This document shows positions 1 through 8,012 of a DNA stretch of 64,000 bases, in pieces. The DNA lies in NCBI GenBank assembly GCA_023375785.1, contig SZWC01000521.1, positions 49,519-113,518 on the forward strand, read 5' to 3'. The DNA comes from Penium margaritaceum. Its lineage: Eukaryota; Streptophyta; Zygnematophyceae; Desmidiales; Peniaceae. The notes below the pieces were generated by a model. That model saw only the letters and a list, made by a program, of their open reading frames with translations, did no database searches and was not told the DNA's origin. The first letter of the stretch is position 1, and each line of letters begins with the position of its first letter. The position numbers and the translations under genes were made by a program.

Positions 1-55
1 AATAGTAGACGCGTAGCAGCCAGCTCCAACACCTCCTGTTGGATGGACTACACCC

Positions 56-960
56 TTGGAGCTCTCCTTGTCCTTTAGCGGCTTGGTTGGTGTAAGGTTC
101 ATTATGTACGTCACTGTCCGTGCCGCCTCCGCCCAATACCATTGTGCAAGGCCGACGTCACTCAACATGGATCGCACCATGTCAAGGATTGTGCAATTTT
201 CTCTCTCTTTCACGCCATTTTGCTCCGGGGAGTGTGGAGTTGTTTTCTGCCATTCAATCCTCTTGCTCTTTATCCATCCAAGGCAGCCCGCATATTCACA
301 CATATCTGTGTGTACCAGTGCCAAATTTGTTGATACCCACGTCTCCTTGGTCACAAACAGATGTTGTGTTGACTTGATGATGACGCGTGGCTCATACACC
401 GTCTCCTTGGTTTCATCAAGGCCACTGATTTGGAGATCCCGCACCACCTCTCTCTTTGCCATCTCCTTCACCGTCAATGGAGAAATATGGCAAAGTCGGC
501 ACTGCCACTGGTCCAGGTCTCCTTCATCCTTCGTTGCAAGATTGGTGGCGTTGGACCCCGTCCGGCTGCCCAGGATGTTTGCTCGTAGCAGGTGCAAATT
601 GTCCTCCCTCTTGGCACGTGCAATCACCTCGCCTTTGTCCTCCTTGCGGGTGACGGCCTTCTTCTTTGTGAAGAGCATCTCAAGTCCCTTGTCGGTAACG
701 TGGATGATGAAGAGCAGGTTTGCCCCAAAGTTGAGCATGTGGAGCACGTCGTGGATTGTGCTCATGACAGGTTTGCAGTCCACAATTGACTCAATGTGGA
801 CGTTTCCCTCACTGATGGCCACCTCTGTTTTGCCATTGTCCACTGTCATGCGTCTATCCAAGGTGCCGTATGTGACGAATGCCACTTTGTTGCATTGGGC
901 GTGGTGGCCTGATCCGGAGTCAATGACGGCATCTCCCGGATCCTTCAAGTCGATGGAGTT
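56..960 (-). pseudogene. Copia A protease and integrase remnant
   Basis: The minus strand reads through this interval in the frame of the B polyprotein. It contains a protease motif VIDSGSG (near 930-910), a pre-integrase segment (WQCRLCHISPLT), the first integrase Asp in VHTDMC, then a direct jump to EYAGCLGW and the Glu-bearing region HSPEQNGVKERE. Compared with B, about 190 bp are missing at the jump, including the second catalytic Asp (LSDNGG in B). The integrase therefore cannot be active. The long plus-strand frame over the same bases is a shadow. Confidence 0.8.
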
Positions 961-1780
961 GTACGCCATGAGGGCGTGCTCATTGTTTTTCCCGCTCTGC
1001 TACAACCGGAATGGTTCCTCCTTAGGACAGTTGCATACATACTGACCCTCCTTGCCGCAGTTGAAGTACTCCCCCTTCTTGTCACCCTTCTTGATGTCCT
1101 GCTTGGTACCCTTCTACTTGTCGCTTTGGCCTCCACTGTGAGGATGAACTCTGTAAGCAGAACTTGATGCCGCTTCACTCTCTCGACCGCCACGTTGCAT
1201 TCACTCTTTGCGCACAAACTCAGCAATCTTTGGGTATTTCAGCTTATCGAAAGGCCATCCACCAAGGAATGTAATCATGGGAATCCAACTTTCCAGCAAG
1301 GCCAGAAGGAGGCCTTTTGGCCTTGCTAGAAAGTTGGATTCGACCTCCCAACCAGTGGCCATGCACTCCGTTGCGAGTGACTCAATCTGCTACATGATCT
1401 CCATGACGTTGTCACCTTCGTTGGCTCAGAGCGTGACAAGCCATTTCAAGATGAATGACTGATTGGCGAGGTTGCTTGAGTGGTAGATGGAGCAGAGTTT
1501 TGACCATGCTTCTGTGGCCACTGTGCATCCTTGTATGTGCCCAAGTTGTGGTGGGCACAATGCAGATAAAAGGAGCGCCAACACCTTTTTGTTGCGCTTC
1601 TTACATGCCTCCTTCACCTCAGCTGTTGCGGTCTACGGAGGAGTAGTCTCATCACCCTTCACAAGATAAAGCAGTCCCTTGTCCTTGAGAAATACCTCAA
1701 ACTTCCACCTCCATAAGGAAAAGCCTGTCCCAACAAACTTAAGGACAGTACGGCTGCTCTCGAGCTCGTTGGCGGCCATG
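960..1780 (-). pseudogene. Copia A gag and zinc-knuckle remnant
   Basis: The minus strand encodes a UBN2-type gag related to B. Recognisable pieces are FSLWRWKFEVFL near 1720, ALCPPQLGHIQG near 1550 and EGDNVMEIM near 1400. The frame is broken by a TGA near 1432 and a TAG at 1390-1392, after which it stays open through LGGWPFDKLKYP. The zinc knuckle near 1070-1030 is damaged: its first Cys is Tyr and its His is Gln. A near-perfect palindrome (1281-1341) lies inside this gag and is absent from B. Confidence 0.75.
1281..1341. repeat. 24-bp inverted repeat inside copia A gag
   Basis: Arms at 1281-1304 and 1318-1341 are complementary except at one position, with a 13-base loop. The matching part of copia B (about 6810-6875) has one arm but a different sequence in place of the other, so the palindrome arose in the A lineage. 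Confidence 0.85.
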
Positions 1781-1847
1781 ACTTGATCTAGGAAGCGTGA
1801 AGGCAAGCTGGCTTAGGACCTCTCAACGGCATGGGCCGACAACACTT

Positions 1848-2548
1848 AATTGGCTTGAGGGTGACTGTGCACCCTAGAGGATCCCTAGTAGTGGCTAGTT
1901 CACACCACCAACGTTTTATGGAGAGACTGAAACTGTGGAGGCAACTAGTTCCAAGGATGGCAGAAAACTGGTCAGAGAGTGAGGCAATAGTTTTGGCCTC
2001 AATCAACTGGGCATGAACTCTTGATCAAGGCTCACAGGCAGTGGCATTTTATAGCCACTGATATAAGCTTTCCAAAACACCAAGGAATGCCAGATTTGAA
2101 GCTTCCTAGCAGATTCTATGGCTTCTAGAGTGTCCCTAGGTAGGCTGTCATTTTTCCCACCTAGGAAGGCATCCCTTCCCTCCTCTAGAAGCTTCTGCCC
2201 CTCCATAGATTCCTCAGCTTGCTTCTAGGAGGTGGGAAGGTATCCAGAAAACCAAGACACCTCTAGATGTCTTGTAGGACAAGTCACCCCTCCTAGAAGG
2301 TGTGCCACCTTCCTAGATCCTCACCTGGCCTTCTAGAAACTTAAGGAGGAACTCTAGAGGTTGAGCTAGTTTCCTGGCATCTATTTTCCACCTCCCTTTA
2401 GGCAGGGTAGAAGTTCATCTTGTGGGACTTGAACCCGGGCCCCTGCCTCTAGAGGTGGACACCATTAACGACTAAGCCACTTGGGCTTGTTTTTTTGGTG
2501 TTCCTTTTTGGAGTCACTCCTGCCATGGTGAGGAGCATCACTCCAACA
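1848..2548 (-). repeat. Copia A 5' LTR
   Basis: This 701-bp LTR aligns end to end with the two 699-bp LTRs of copia B. The right end CCAACA is intact; the left TGTTGG has decayed to AATTGG. It keeps the TATA-like ttttata (2047-2053), one TTCTAGAA palindrome, and the tRNA-like module. In element orientation it is the 5' LTR because gag lies to its left on the minus strand. Confidence 0.88.
2420..2485 (-). promoter_or_regulatory. tRNA-like Pol III promoter module in copia A LTR
   Basis: On the minus strand a B-box match GGTTCAAGTCC (2425-2435) lies about 35 bases downstream of an A-box-like TGGCTTAGTCG (2469-2479). The order, spacing and strand match a tRNA gene or tRNA-derived SINE head. The A box resembles that of tRNA-Ser or tRNA-Leu. 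The B-box is an exact match to GGTTCRANYCC. Transcription by Pol III is an inference. Confidence 0.55.
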
Positions 2549-3576
2549 TATGCAATGCTCATGGTGGTTGACCACAAGTATTGCATTGAAGATATCATAC
2601 TTTACTTAAGTGGCTTTTAAAACTTCTGCCAAGGAAAAAGTACGACCATTTTTTAACAACAGCGTCAACATACACGATGTTGCATCCTCCATCACTATAG
2701 ACAATAACAAAAGGTTCACTAGTAGATTTTTGCAAGAACTAATGACTCACTAGAATATTTACATCCTGCTACCAACAGCCTTCCTCCCCTCAATCGAAGG
2801 TGAGTCGGGGCACCCCAAACAGACACTCGAACAAGTGCTCCAAATTCTTTACAAGCAACATGGCAATAACAAAGCAGTCAGGCTACAGGTCACCAGTCTT
2901 ACGTACCACTCTTCAACAATCACCGCAACTGGAGAGACACACTCTGAGGTGGTTTATGGAAAAATACCCTGAAATCTGACGGTTTTGTAGAGCTCGAGTA
3001 AGATACCAGAAGTCAAAATCTAACGGTGAGGCCCGCAGTGCATTTGGGATGAGACTTTCCAGACGCTTGCAAGGACATAAGTGGCCATGAAGTGTGCAGC
3101 TAACAAGCATTAGATGAACACCGAGTTCCATGTCGGTGATCGCATCCTACTCAGCTCCATAAACGTAGATTTTCAAGGGCTAGATGCCGCAAAGGTCAAA
3201 CCCAAGTGGTTGGATCTGTTTGAGGAGATGCGAACAAAACTTTGACTACTGGATAGCATGGTCATGAAACTTGTGTTCCACATTTGTGCATTTAGAATCT
3301 ATCAGACCCAAATGAGAAATCTTCTGCAAGTGCTTTTGCCACCACTTATTGGAGCAGACAACGACATGGAGAACACCACCCATTGTATTTTGAAACAATT
3401 CTTTTGTGGAGAATTCCCCCAACGTCTGATCAAGTGACTGCTATGACACCTTGCATATTAGCTAGAAGCCCTACGACAACCTACTGGACTTCGATCATCA
3501 GATTGACAGTTATTTTCATCGGCATCGACCTACGTCTTGCAACACATTGGGACCTTATAGCTAAAAGGGGGGAAAC
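2549..3576 (+). pseudogene. Gypsy 1 integrase and chromodomain remnant
   Basis: This is a decayed Ty3/gypsy pol 3' part with many stops and frameshifts. Segments recognised in order are HDVASSITIDNNKRFTSRF (second catalytic Asp region, near 2670-2730), HPKQTLEQVLQ (near 2815), ETHSEVVYGK (near 2935), EFHVGDRILLSSINVDFQG (near 3120-3175), and a chromodomain-like tail with EPYDNLLDFDHQIDSY (near 3465-3510). The tail aligns with the better-preserved end of gypsy 2 pol. Upstream domains are missing because copia A interrupts the element here. A polypurine tract (3563-3576) follows. Confidence 0.75.
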
Positions 3577-3700
3577 TGTTACATCCCTGACATACACGAG
3601 TTCCTAAACTCTGTGCGATGGAATTCATGTTACTACATTTGTGGCCTACTGCACGTCAACCTCTAGATTTCTACATAGATAAGTCGAGGACATTTTGGAT

Positions 3701-3734
3701 GCCTTCCCTGACCTTTTAGAAGGTCAGGGAAGGC
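3701..3734. repeat. Perfect 15-bp hairpin in gypsy 1 LTR
   Basis: Arms 3701-3715 and 3720-3734 are perfectly complementary around a 4-base loop (ttag). I did not find it in the LTRs of gypsy 2 or 3. Confidence 0.9.
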
Positions 3735-3924
3735 AACCACTTTCTAGAAGTGTCAATAGAACTATCGTAAACCGCATCGATGTCTCAATAGTGTTCTGTT
3801 GATGCCTCAACGACGTTGTACTTGTATACAGAAGCAGAGTGAAATTCTCAAACCATCTTGACCTCTCGGTGAAATTTCTCAAATCAGCCTCTCACGACAA
3901 GTATCAACACAGCATCGCAAGCAT

Positions 3925-3929
3925 CGTAC
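3925..3929. repeat. Target site duplication of copia B, left copy (CGTAC)
   Basis: CGTAC here is repeated at 8075-8079 directly outside the other LTR. Five bases is the normal duplication length for copia integrases. Confidence 0.93.
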
Positions 3930-4127
3930 TGTTGGCCTGAGGGTGAGTGTGCACCCTGGAGGGTCCCTAGCAGTGGCTGTTTCACACCACCAACTGTTTT
4001 TGGAGAGACTGAAACTGTGGAGGCAACTGGTTCCAAGGATGGCAAAATCTGGTCAGAAAGTGACGCAATAGTTTTAGCCTCGATTGACTGGGAATGAACA
4101 CTTTATCAAGGCTCACAAGCAGTGGCA

Positions 4128-4418
4128 TTTTATAGCCACTGATCTAAGCTTTCTAGAACACCAAAGCATGCCAGATTTGGAGCTTCCTAGCAGATTCTAT
4201 GGCTTCTAGAGTGCTCCTTGGTAGGCTGTCCTTTTCCCACCTAGGAAGGCATCCCTTCCCTCCTCTAGAAGCTTCTGCCCCTTCCTAGATTCCTCAGCTT
4301 GCTTCTAGTAGGAGTGAAGGTGTCCAGAAGACCAAGACACCTCTAGATGCCTTGTAGGACAAGTCACCCCTTCTAGAAGGTGTGCCACCTTCCTGGACCC
4401 TCACCTGGCCTTCTAGAA
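4128..4418 (-). promoter_or_regulatory. TATA box and heat-shock-element-like cluster, copia B 3' LTR
   Basis: TATAAAA lies on the minus strand (4128-4134), flanked by AGTGGC and GCCACT inverted repeats. Upstream in element sense are TTCTAGAA palindromes at 4151-4158, 4371-4378 and 4411-4418, and GAAGCTTC at 4268-4275. These fit the alternating nTTCnnGAAn heat-shock element. The interval 4145-4445 holds seven TCTAGA hexamers. The heat response is an inference from site shape. Confidence 0.5.
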
Positions 4419-4499
4419 TCTTAAAGAGGAACTCTAGAGGTTGAGCTAGCTCCCTGGCATCTGTTTTCCACCTCCCTTGAGGCAGGACAGAAATTCATC

Positions 4500-4565
4500 T
4501 TGTGGGACTTGAACCCGGGCCCCTGCCTGTATAGGTGAACACCATTAACCACTAAGCCACTAAGG
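4500..4565 (-). promoter_or_regulatory. tRNA-like Pol III promoter module in copia B 3' LTR
   Basis: The minus strand has B-box GGTTCAAGTCC (4505-4515) and A-box-like TGGCTTAGTGG with TTAATGGT (4541-4559). Both are unchanged from the 5' LTR copy. Confidence 0.6.
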
Positions 4566-4628
4566 CTTGTCTTTTTGGTGTTCCTTTTTGGAGTCACTCC
4601 TGCCATGGTGAGGAGCATCATTTCAACA

Positions 4629-4640
4629 ATCTCCCCCTTG
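4629..4640 (-). promoter_or_regulatory. Copia B polypurine tract
   Basis: The minus strand reads CAAGGGGGAGAT and abuts the TGTTG start of the 3' LTR. This is the expected place and composition for the plus-strand primer of reverse transcription. Confidence 0.85.
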
Positions 4641-4667
4641 CGCATCACCCATGGCAGTCGTCCATGC

Positions 4668-4770
4668 TCAACCTATAACTGAGGAGACTTTCTCCTCATG
4701 GGAGGCGAGCTCATAATTTATTGCTCCCTCCCACTCAGCCCCATCCTTCTTGTGCAGTGCCTCCTTGAGG
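4668..4770 (-). pseudogene. Copia B reverse transcriptase N-terminal stub
   Basis: In the frame offset from integrase, the minus strand reads KEALHKKDGAEWEGAINYEL, the conserved beginning of copia RT. It then stops (VSSVIG stop) about 50 bases before the polypurine tract. The RT catalytic core (YVDD region) and all of RNase H are absent, so about 2 kb was deleted. Confidence 0.8.
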
Positions 4771-5748
4771 CTCCTCTTGCGCGAACCCAGTCCAAATGCC
4801 CTTGTTGGCATCAAATCTTTTTGTCCTTCTTCGCACACGGTTACTCGTACAGGGCTCTTGAAGCGATTGCTGTTGTTGCTGTCCTCTTTTGGCGCCATCC
4901 TCTCCAAGCGCCTGCTCCCCCTCTCTTGGAGACCTTGGAGACATCTGTTGACTCCCCACCTCCACGTCCATCTCCGGTGCTTCGGATTCCTCATCCGAAC
5001 TGGCCGGAATAAAGTCTGCCGCTCGCCCATCCCTCAGGCGATGCTCTCCGGTTGGTGGTGATGCGAGGATGTCACCCTCATTCACATCCTTTGGCGTCTC
5101 CCCCTCAAGGAGTGGCATCCACTCCCCCCTCTTGGAGAGACCTGCCTCCTTGTCTGTCCAACGGCTTTTCTCGTCGAACGTGACGTCGCGACTCCGCACA
5201 ATCTGCTGCCTCCTTGGGTCAAAGAGCCGATACGCCTTGCTTCCGCTCTCATATTTAAGGAAAATACACCGGCGGATACGCACGTCCAGCTTGCTCCGTC
5301 CCTCACGTGCCTGCACCATTGCATGTGCGACACAACCAAACGTACGGAGGTGACCCACTGTCGGCTTCCTCCCGCTCCACACTTCTTGTGGCGTCTTCCA
5401 GGCATTGCTCTCCTTGTCCTTTAGCGTCTTGGTCGGCATGAGATTCATGATGTACGCTGCTGTCCTTGCCGCCTCCGCCCAATACCGTTGTGTAAGGCCG
5501 GCGTCGCTCAACATGGATCGCACCATGTTAAGGATTGTGCGATTCGCTCTCTCTGCAACGCCATTCTGTTGTGGGGAGTGTGGAGTTGTTTTCTGCCACT
5601 CAATCCCCTTGCTCTTCATCCACCCAAGGCACCCCGCATATTCACCGCCGTTGTCACTCAGGAACGCCTTCACCTTCAACTCTGTTTGCCGCTCCACATC
5701 AGCCACAAACTCTTGCATGCACACAAGGACCTCACTCTTCCGCTTCAT
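4735..5748 (-). CDS. Copia B integrase core and C-terminal region
   Basis: This 337-codon open frame begins just after a single TAA that separates it from the upstream pol frame. It carries the second and third integrase catalytic residues in LSDNGGEY and NGVAERANRT, then the GKxPxVxHLRxFGC-type segment (GRKPTVGHLRTFGCVAH), a conserved SKAYRLFDPRRQQIVRSRDV block, and an acidic, glutamine-rich linker (QQQQQ). It should join viral cDNA to the chromosome as part of a polyprotein. One stop upstream and a frameshift near its end break the polyprotein, so activity would need readthrough or a helper. Confidence 0.88.
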   Translation of the reverse strand: MKRKSEVLVCMQEFVADVERQTELKVKAFLSDNGGEYAGCLGWMKSKGIEWQKTTPHSPQQNGVAERANRTILNMVRSMLSDAGLTQRYWAEAARTAAYIMNLMPTKTLKDKESNAWKTPQEVWSGRKPTVGHLRTFGCVAHAMVQAREGRSKLDVRIRRCIFLKYESGSKAYRLFDPRRQQIVRSRDVTFDEKSRWTDKEAGLSKRGEWMPLLEGETPKDVNEGDILASPPTGEHRLRDGRAADFIPASSDEESEAPEMDVEVGSQQMSPRSPREGEQALGEDGAKRGQQQQQSLQEPCTSNRVRRRTKRFDANKGIWTGFAQEEPQGGTAQEGWG

Positions 5749-5751
5749 TGG

Positions 5752-6894
5752 TTAGAGGTAGAGTTTTCGGCTGTGGTCATCGATGAAGGTGAGGAAGTAG
5801 CGAGCTCCGCCGATGGAGCTCTCAAGCGGTCCACACACATCTGTGTGTACCACGGCCAGTTTTGCCGATGCACGCGTCCCCTTGGCGACAAACGGCTGCC
5901 GAGTTGATTTGCCAATGATGCATGGCTCACACACGGTCTCCTTGGTTCCATCAAGGCCGCTGATTTGGAGACCCCGCACCACTTCCCTCTTAGCCATCTC
6001 CTTCCGGGTCGATGGAGAAATGTGGTAGAGTCGGCGGTGCCATAAGTCCAGGTCTCCTCCATCCTTCGTTGCAAGATTGGCGGCGTTGGACCCCACCCGG
6101 CTGCTGAGGATCTTCGCGTGTAGCAGGTACAAGTCCTCCTCCCTCTTGGCACGCACAATCACCTCACCTTTGCCCTCTTTGCGGATGACGGCCTCCTTCT
6201 TTATGAAGAGCACCTCAAGTCCCTTGTCGGTAAGGCGGCTAACGGAGAGCAGGTTTGCCCCAAAGTTAGGCATACGCAGCACATCGTAGATTGTGCTCGT
6301 GACAGGTTTTCCATCCACAATTGACTCAATGCGGACGTTACCCTCACGGGCGGCCACCTCTGTTTTTCCATTGGCCACCGTCATGCGTCTCTCCGAGGCG
6401 CCGTAGGTGACAAATGCCGCCCTGTTGCATAACGTGTGGCGGCCTGATCCGGAGTCGATGACGGCAACTCCCGGATCTTTCAAGTTGGTGGAGTTGTACG
6501 CCATAAGGGCGTGCTCATCTTTCTTCCCGCCCCGCTGCGACCGATCTGTTTTCTTCTTGGGACAGTTGCGCACGTAGTGACCCTCCTTGCCGCACTTGAA
6601 GCACTCCTCCTTCTTGTCACCCTTCTTAGTGCCCTGTTTGGCACCCTTCCACTTGTCGCCTCGGCGTAGACTTTGAGGATGAACTGTGTAAGCTGAAGTT
6701 GATGCCGCTGCACTCTCTCCACCGCCATGTCGCATCCTCTCATTGTGCACGTACTCATCAACCTTCGGGTACTTCAGCTCGTCGGAAGGCCAGCCACCAA
6801 GGACTGTGATCATGGGACTCCAACTGTCTGGCAAGGCCAGAAGAGGATCATAGCTTGCAACTGAGAGTCGACCTCCCAACCCGTGGCCACGCAC
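5752..6894 (-). CDS. Copia B gag C-terminus, protease and integrase N-terminus
   Basis: This frame of about 380 codons holds, in order, a gag tail (WPSDELKYPKVDEYVHNE), an intact CCHC zinc knuckle (CFKCGKEGHYVRNC, near 6605-6560), protease with AVIDSGSGRHT (catalytic Asp in DSG), the pre-integrase HHCC zinc region (LWHRRLYHI ... CEPCIIGKS), and the first integrase Asp in VHTDVCGPL. The ATG given is only the first in the frame; the real protein is part of a gag-pol polyprotein. A one-base shift near 6850-6880 separates it from gag. Confidence 0.88.
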   Translation of the reverse strand: MRGHGLGGRLSVASYDPLLALPDSWSPMITVLGGWPSDELKYPKVDEYVHNERMRHGGGESAAASTSAYTVHPQSLRRGDKWKGAKQGTKKGDKKEECFKCGKEGHYVRNCPKKKTDRSQRGGKKDEHALMAYNSTNLKDPGVAVIDSGSGRHTLCNRAAFVTYGASERRMTVANGKTEVAAREGNVRIESIVDGKPVTSTIYDVLRMPNFGANLLSVSRLTDKGLEVLFIKKEAVIRKEGKGEVIVRAKREEDLYLLHAKILSSRVGSNAANLATKDGGDLDLWHRRLYHISPSTRKEMAKREVVRGLQISGLDGTKETVCEPCIIGKSTRQPFVAKGTRASAKLAVVHTDVCGPLESSIGGARYFLTFIDDHSRKLYL

Positions 6895-6914
6895 TCCGCT
6901 GCGAGGGACTCAAT

Positions 6915-7334
6915 CTACTGCATGATCTCCATGATGTTGTCGCCTTCGTTGGCTCGGAGGGTGACGAGCCGTTTGAAGATGAAGAGCTGATTGGCAAGGT
7001 TCCTTGACTGGTAGATGGAGCAGAGTTTTGACCATGCGTCTGCGGCCAGGGTGCATCCTTGGATGTGCCCAAGTTGTGGTGGGCATAACGCGGACACAAG
7101 GAGCGCCAATGCATTTTTGTTGCGCTTCTGGTATGCCTCCTTCACCTCAGCCATTGCAGTCTCTGGCGGAGCAGTCTCATCACCTTTTACGAGCTCAAGC
7201 AGTCCCTTGTCGTCGAGGAAGACCTCAAACTGCCACCTCCACAAGGCAAAGTCTGTCCCATCAAACTTAAGGACATCGCAACTGCTCTCTTGCTCGCTAG
7301 TTGCCATGTCTTGCTGTTGGGAGCGTGAAATCAA
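6915..7334 (-). CDS. Copia B gag (capsid domain)
   Basis: This 139-codon UBN2-type gag frame is the structural protein that packages the element RNA. Motifs: KFDGTDFALWRWQFEVFL near the start, ALCPPQLGHIQG in the middle, LTLRANEGDNIMEIMQ at the end. It ends in TAG (6915-6917), followed in frame by IESLAAECVATGWEV, so the domain continues past the stop. The start ATG at 7334 lies just inside the primer site, about 40 bases from the LTR; a second in-frame ATG follows nine codons later. Confidence 0.88.
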   Translation of the reverse strand: MISRSQQQDMATSEQESSCDVLKFDGTDFALWRWQFEVFLDDKGLLELVKGDETAPPETAMAEVKEAYQKRNKNALALLVSALCPPQLGHIQGCTLAADAWSKLCSIYQSRNLANQLFIFKRLVTLRANEGDNIMEIMQ

Positions 7335-7357
7335 GCTGGCTAAGAACCCCTTAGAGG

Positions 7358-7375
7358 CGCGTGCCCATAACCCTT
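7358..7375 (-). promoter_or_regulatory. Copia B primer binding site, initiator tRNA-Met anticodon-arm type
   Basis: Directly after the 5' LTR the minus strand reads AAGGGTTATGGGCACGCG. GGGTTATGGGC (7363-7373) is complementary to the anticodon arm of plant initiator tRNA-Met (GCCCAUAACCC), not to its 3' acceptor end. Drosophila copia and yeast Ty5 are known to prime from this internal region. Confidence 0.65.
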
Positions 7376-7573
7376 TGTTGGCCTAAGGGTGAGTGTGCAC
7401 CCTGGAGGGTCCATAGCAGTGGCTGTTTCACACCACCAACTGTTTTTGGAGAGACTGAAACTGTGGAGGCAACTGGTTCCAAGGATGGCAAAATCTGGTC
7501 AGAAAGTGAGGCAATAGTTTTAGCCTCAATTGACTGGGAATGAACACTTTATCAAGGCTCACAAGCAGTGGCA

Positions 7574-7864
7574 TTTTATAGCCACTGATCTAAGCTTTCT
7601 AGAACACCAAAGCATGCCAGATTTGGAGCTTCCTAGCAGATTCTATGGCTTCTAGAGTGCTCCTTGGTAGGCTGTCCTTTTCCCACCTAGGAAGGCATCC
7701 CTTCCCTCCTCTAGAAGCTTCTGCCCCTTCCTAGATTCCTCAGCTTGCTTCTAGTAGGAGTGAAGGTGTCCAGAAGACCAAGACACCTCTAGATGCCTTG
7801 TAGGACAAGTCACCCCTTCTAGAAGGTGTGCCACCTTCCTGGACCCTCACCTGGCCTTCTAGAA
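7574..7864 (-). promoter_or_regulatory. TATA box and heat-shock-element-like cluster, copia B 5' LTR
   Basis: This copy would drive the element. TATAAAA is at 7574-7580, with TTCTAGAA at 7597-7604, 7817-7824 and 7857-7864, and GAAGCTTC at 7714-7721. The sites are identical to those of the other LTR. Confidence 0.5.
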
Positions 7865-7945
7865 TCTTAAAGAGGAACTCTAGAGGTTGAGCTAGCTCCC
7901 TGGCACCTGTTTTCCACCTCCCTTGAGGCAGGACAGAAATTCATC

Positions 7946-8012
7946 TTGTGGGACTTGAACCCGGGCCCCTGCCTGTATAGGTGAACACCATTAACCACTA
8001 AGCCACTAAGGC
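7946..8012 (-). promoter_or_regulatory. tRNA-like Pol III promoter module in copia B 5' LTR
   Basis: On the minus strand the A-box-like TGGCTTAGTGGTTAATGG (8005-7988) begins about 70 bases from the LTR start, and the exact B-box GGTTCAAGTCC (7961-7951) follows. This tRNA-Ser/Leu-like order lies in U3, in the same sense as the element. I saw no T-run terminator close behind, so any transcript would run into the LTR. Confidence 0.6.

Larger units (their letters stand above)
1..2548 (-). mobile_element. Copia A, truncated Ty1/copia element (same family as copia B)
   Basis: On the minus strand, reading from 2548 down, this shows an LTR, a gag region, a zinc-knuckle region, protease, and part of integrase. 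It matches copia B over most of its length but is clearly more diverged. Recognisable integrase homology ends near position 60; sequence to the left does not align with B. No left LTR is in the window. The right LTR ends at the CA of 2548, next to gypsy 1 integrase sequence, so A inserted into gypsy 1. The expected duplication partner of TATGC (2549-2553) is outside the window. Confidence 0.88.
3577..3929 (+). repeat. Gypsy 1 3' LTR, first part
   Basis: It starts TGTTACATCCCTGACATACA right after a purine-rich tract, and matches the LTR start of gypsy 2 (23791). It is interrupted at 3929 by copia B and resumes at 8080. It also shares the motif tttctcaaatcar with the gypsy 3 LTR. It contains the hairpin at 3701-3734. 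Confidence 0.7.
3930..4628 (-). repeat. Copia B 3' LTR
   Basis: This 699-bp LTR starts TGTTGGCCTGAG and ends TTCAACA (one change from CCAACA). Six differences from the other LTR can be counted, including ctgag/ctaag, ccctag/ccatag and catctg/cacctg. Confidence 0.95.

Noticed and set aside
56-1045. 329-codon plus-strand open frame
   Set aside because: It is the complement of copia A protease-integrase; a similar shadow overlies copia B at 5405-5755. The minus strand carries the family motifs.
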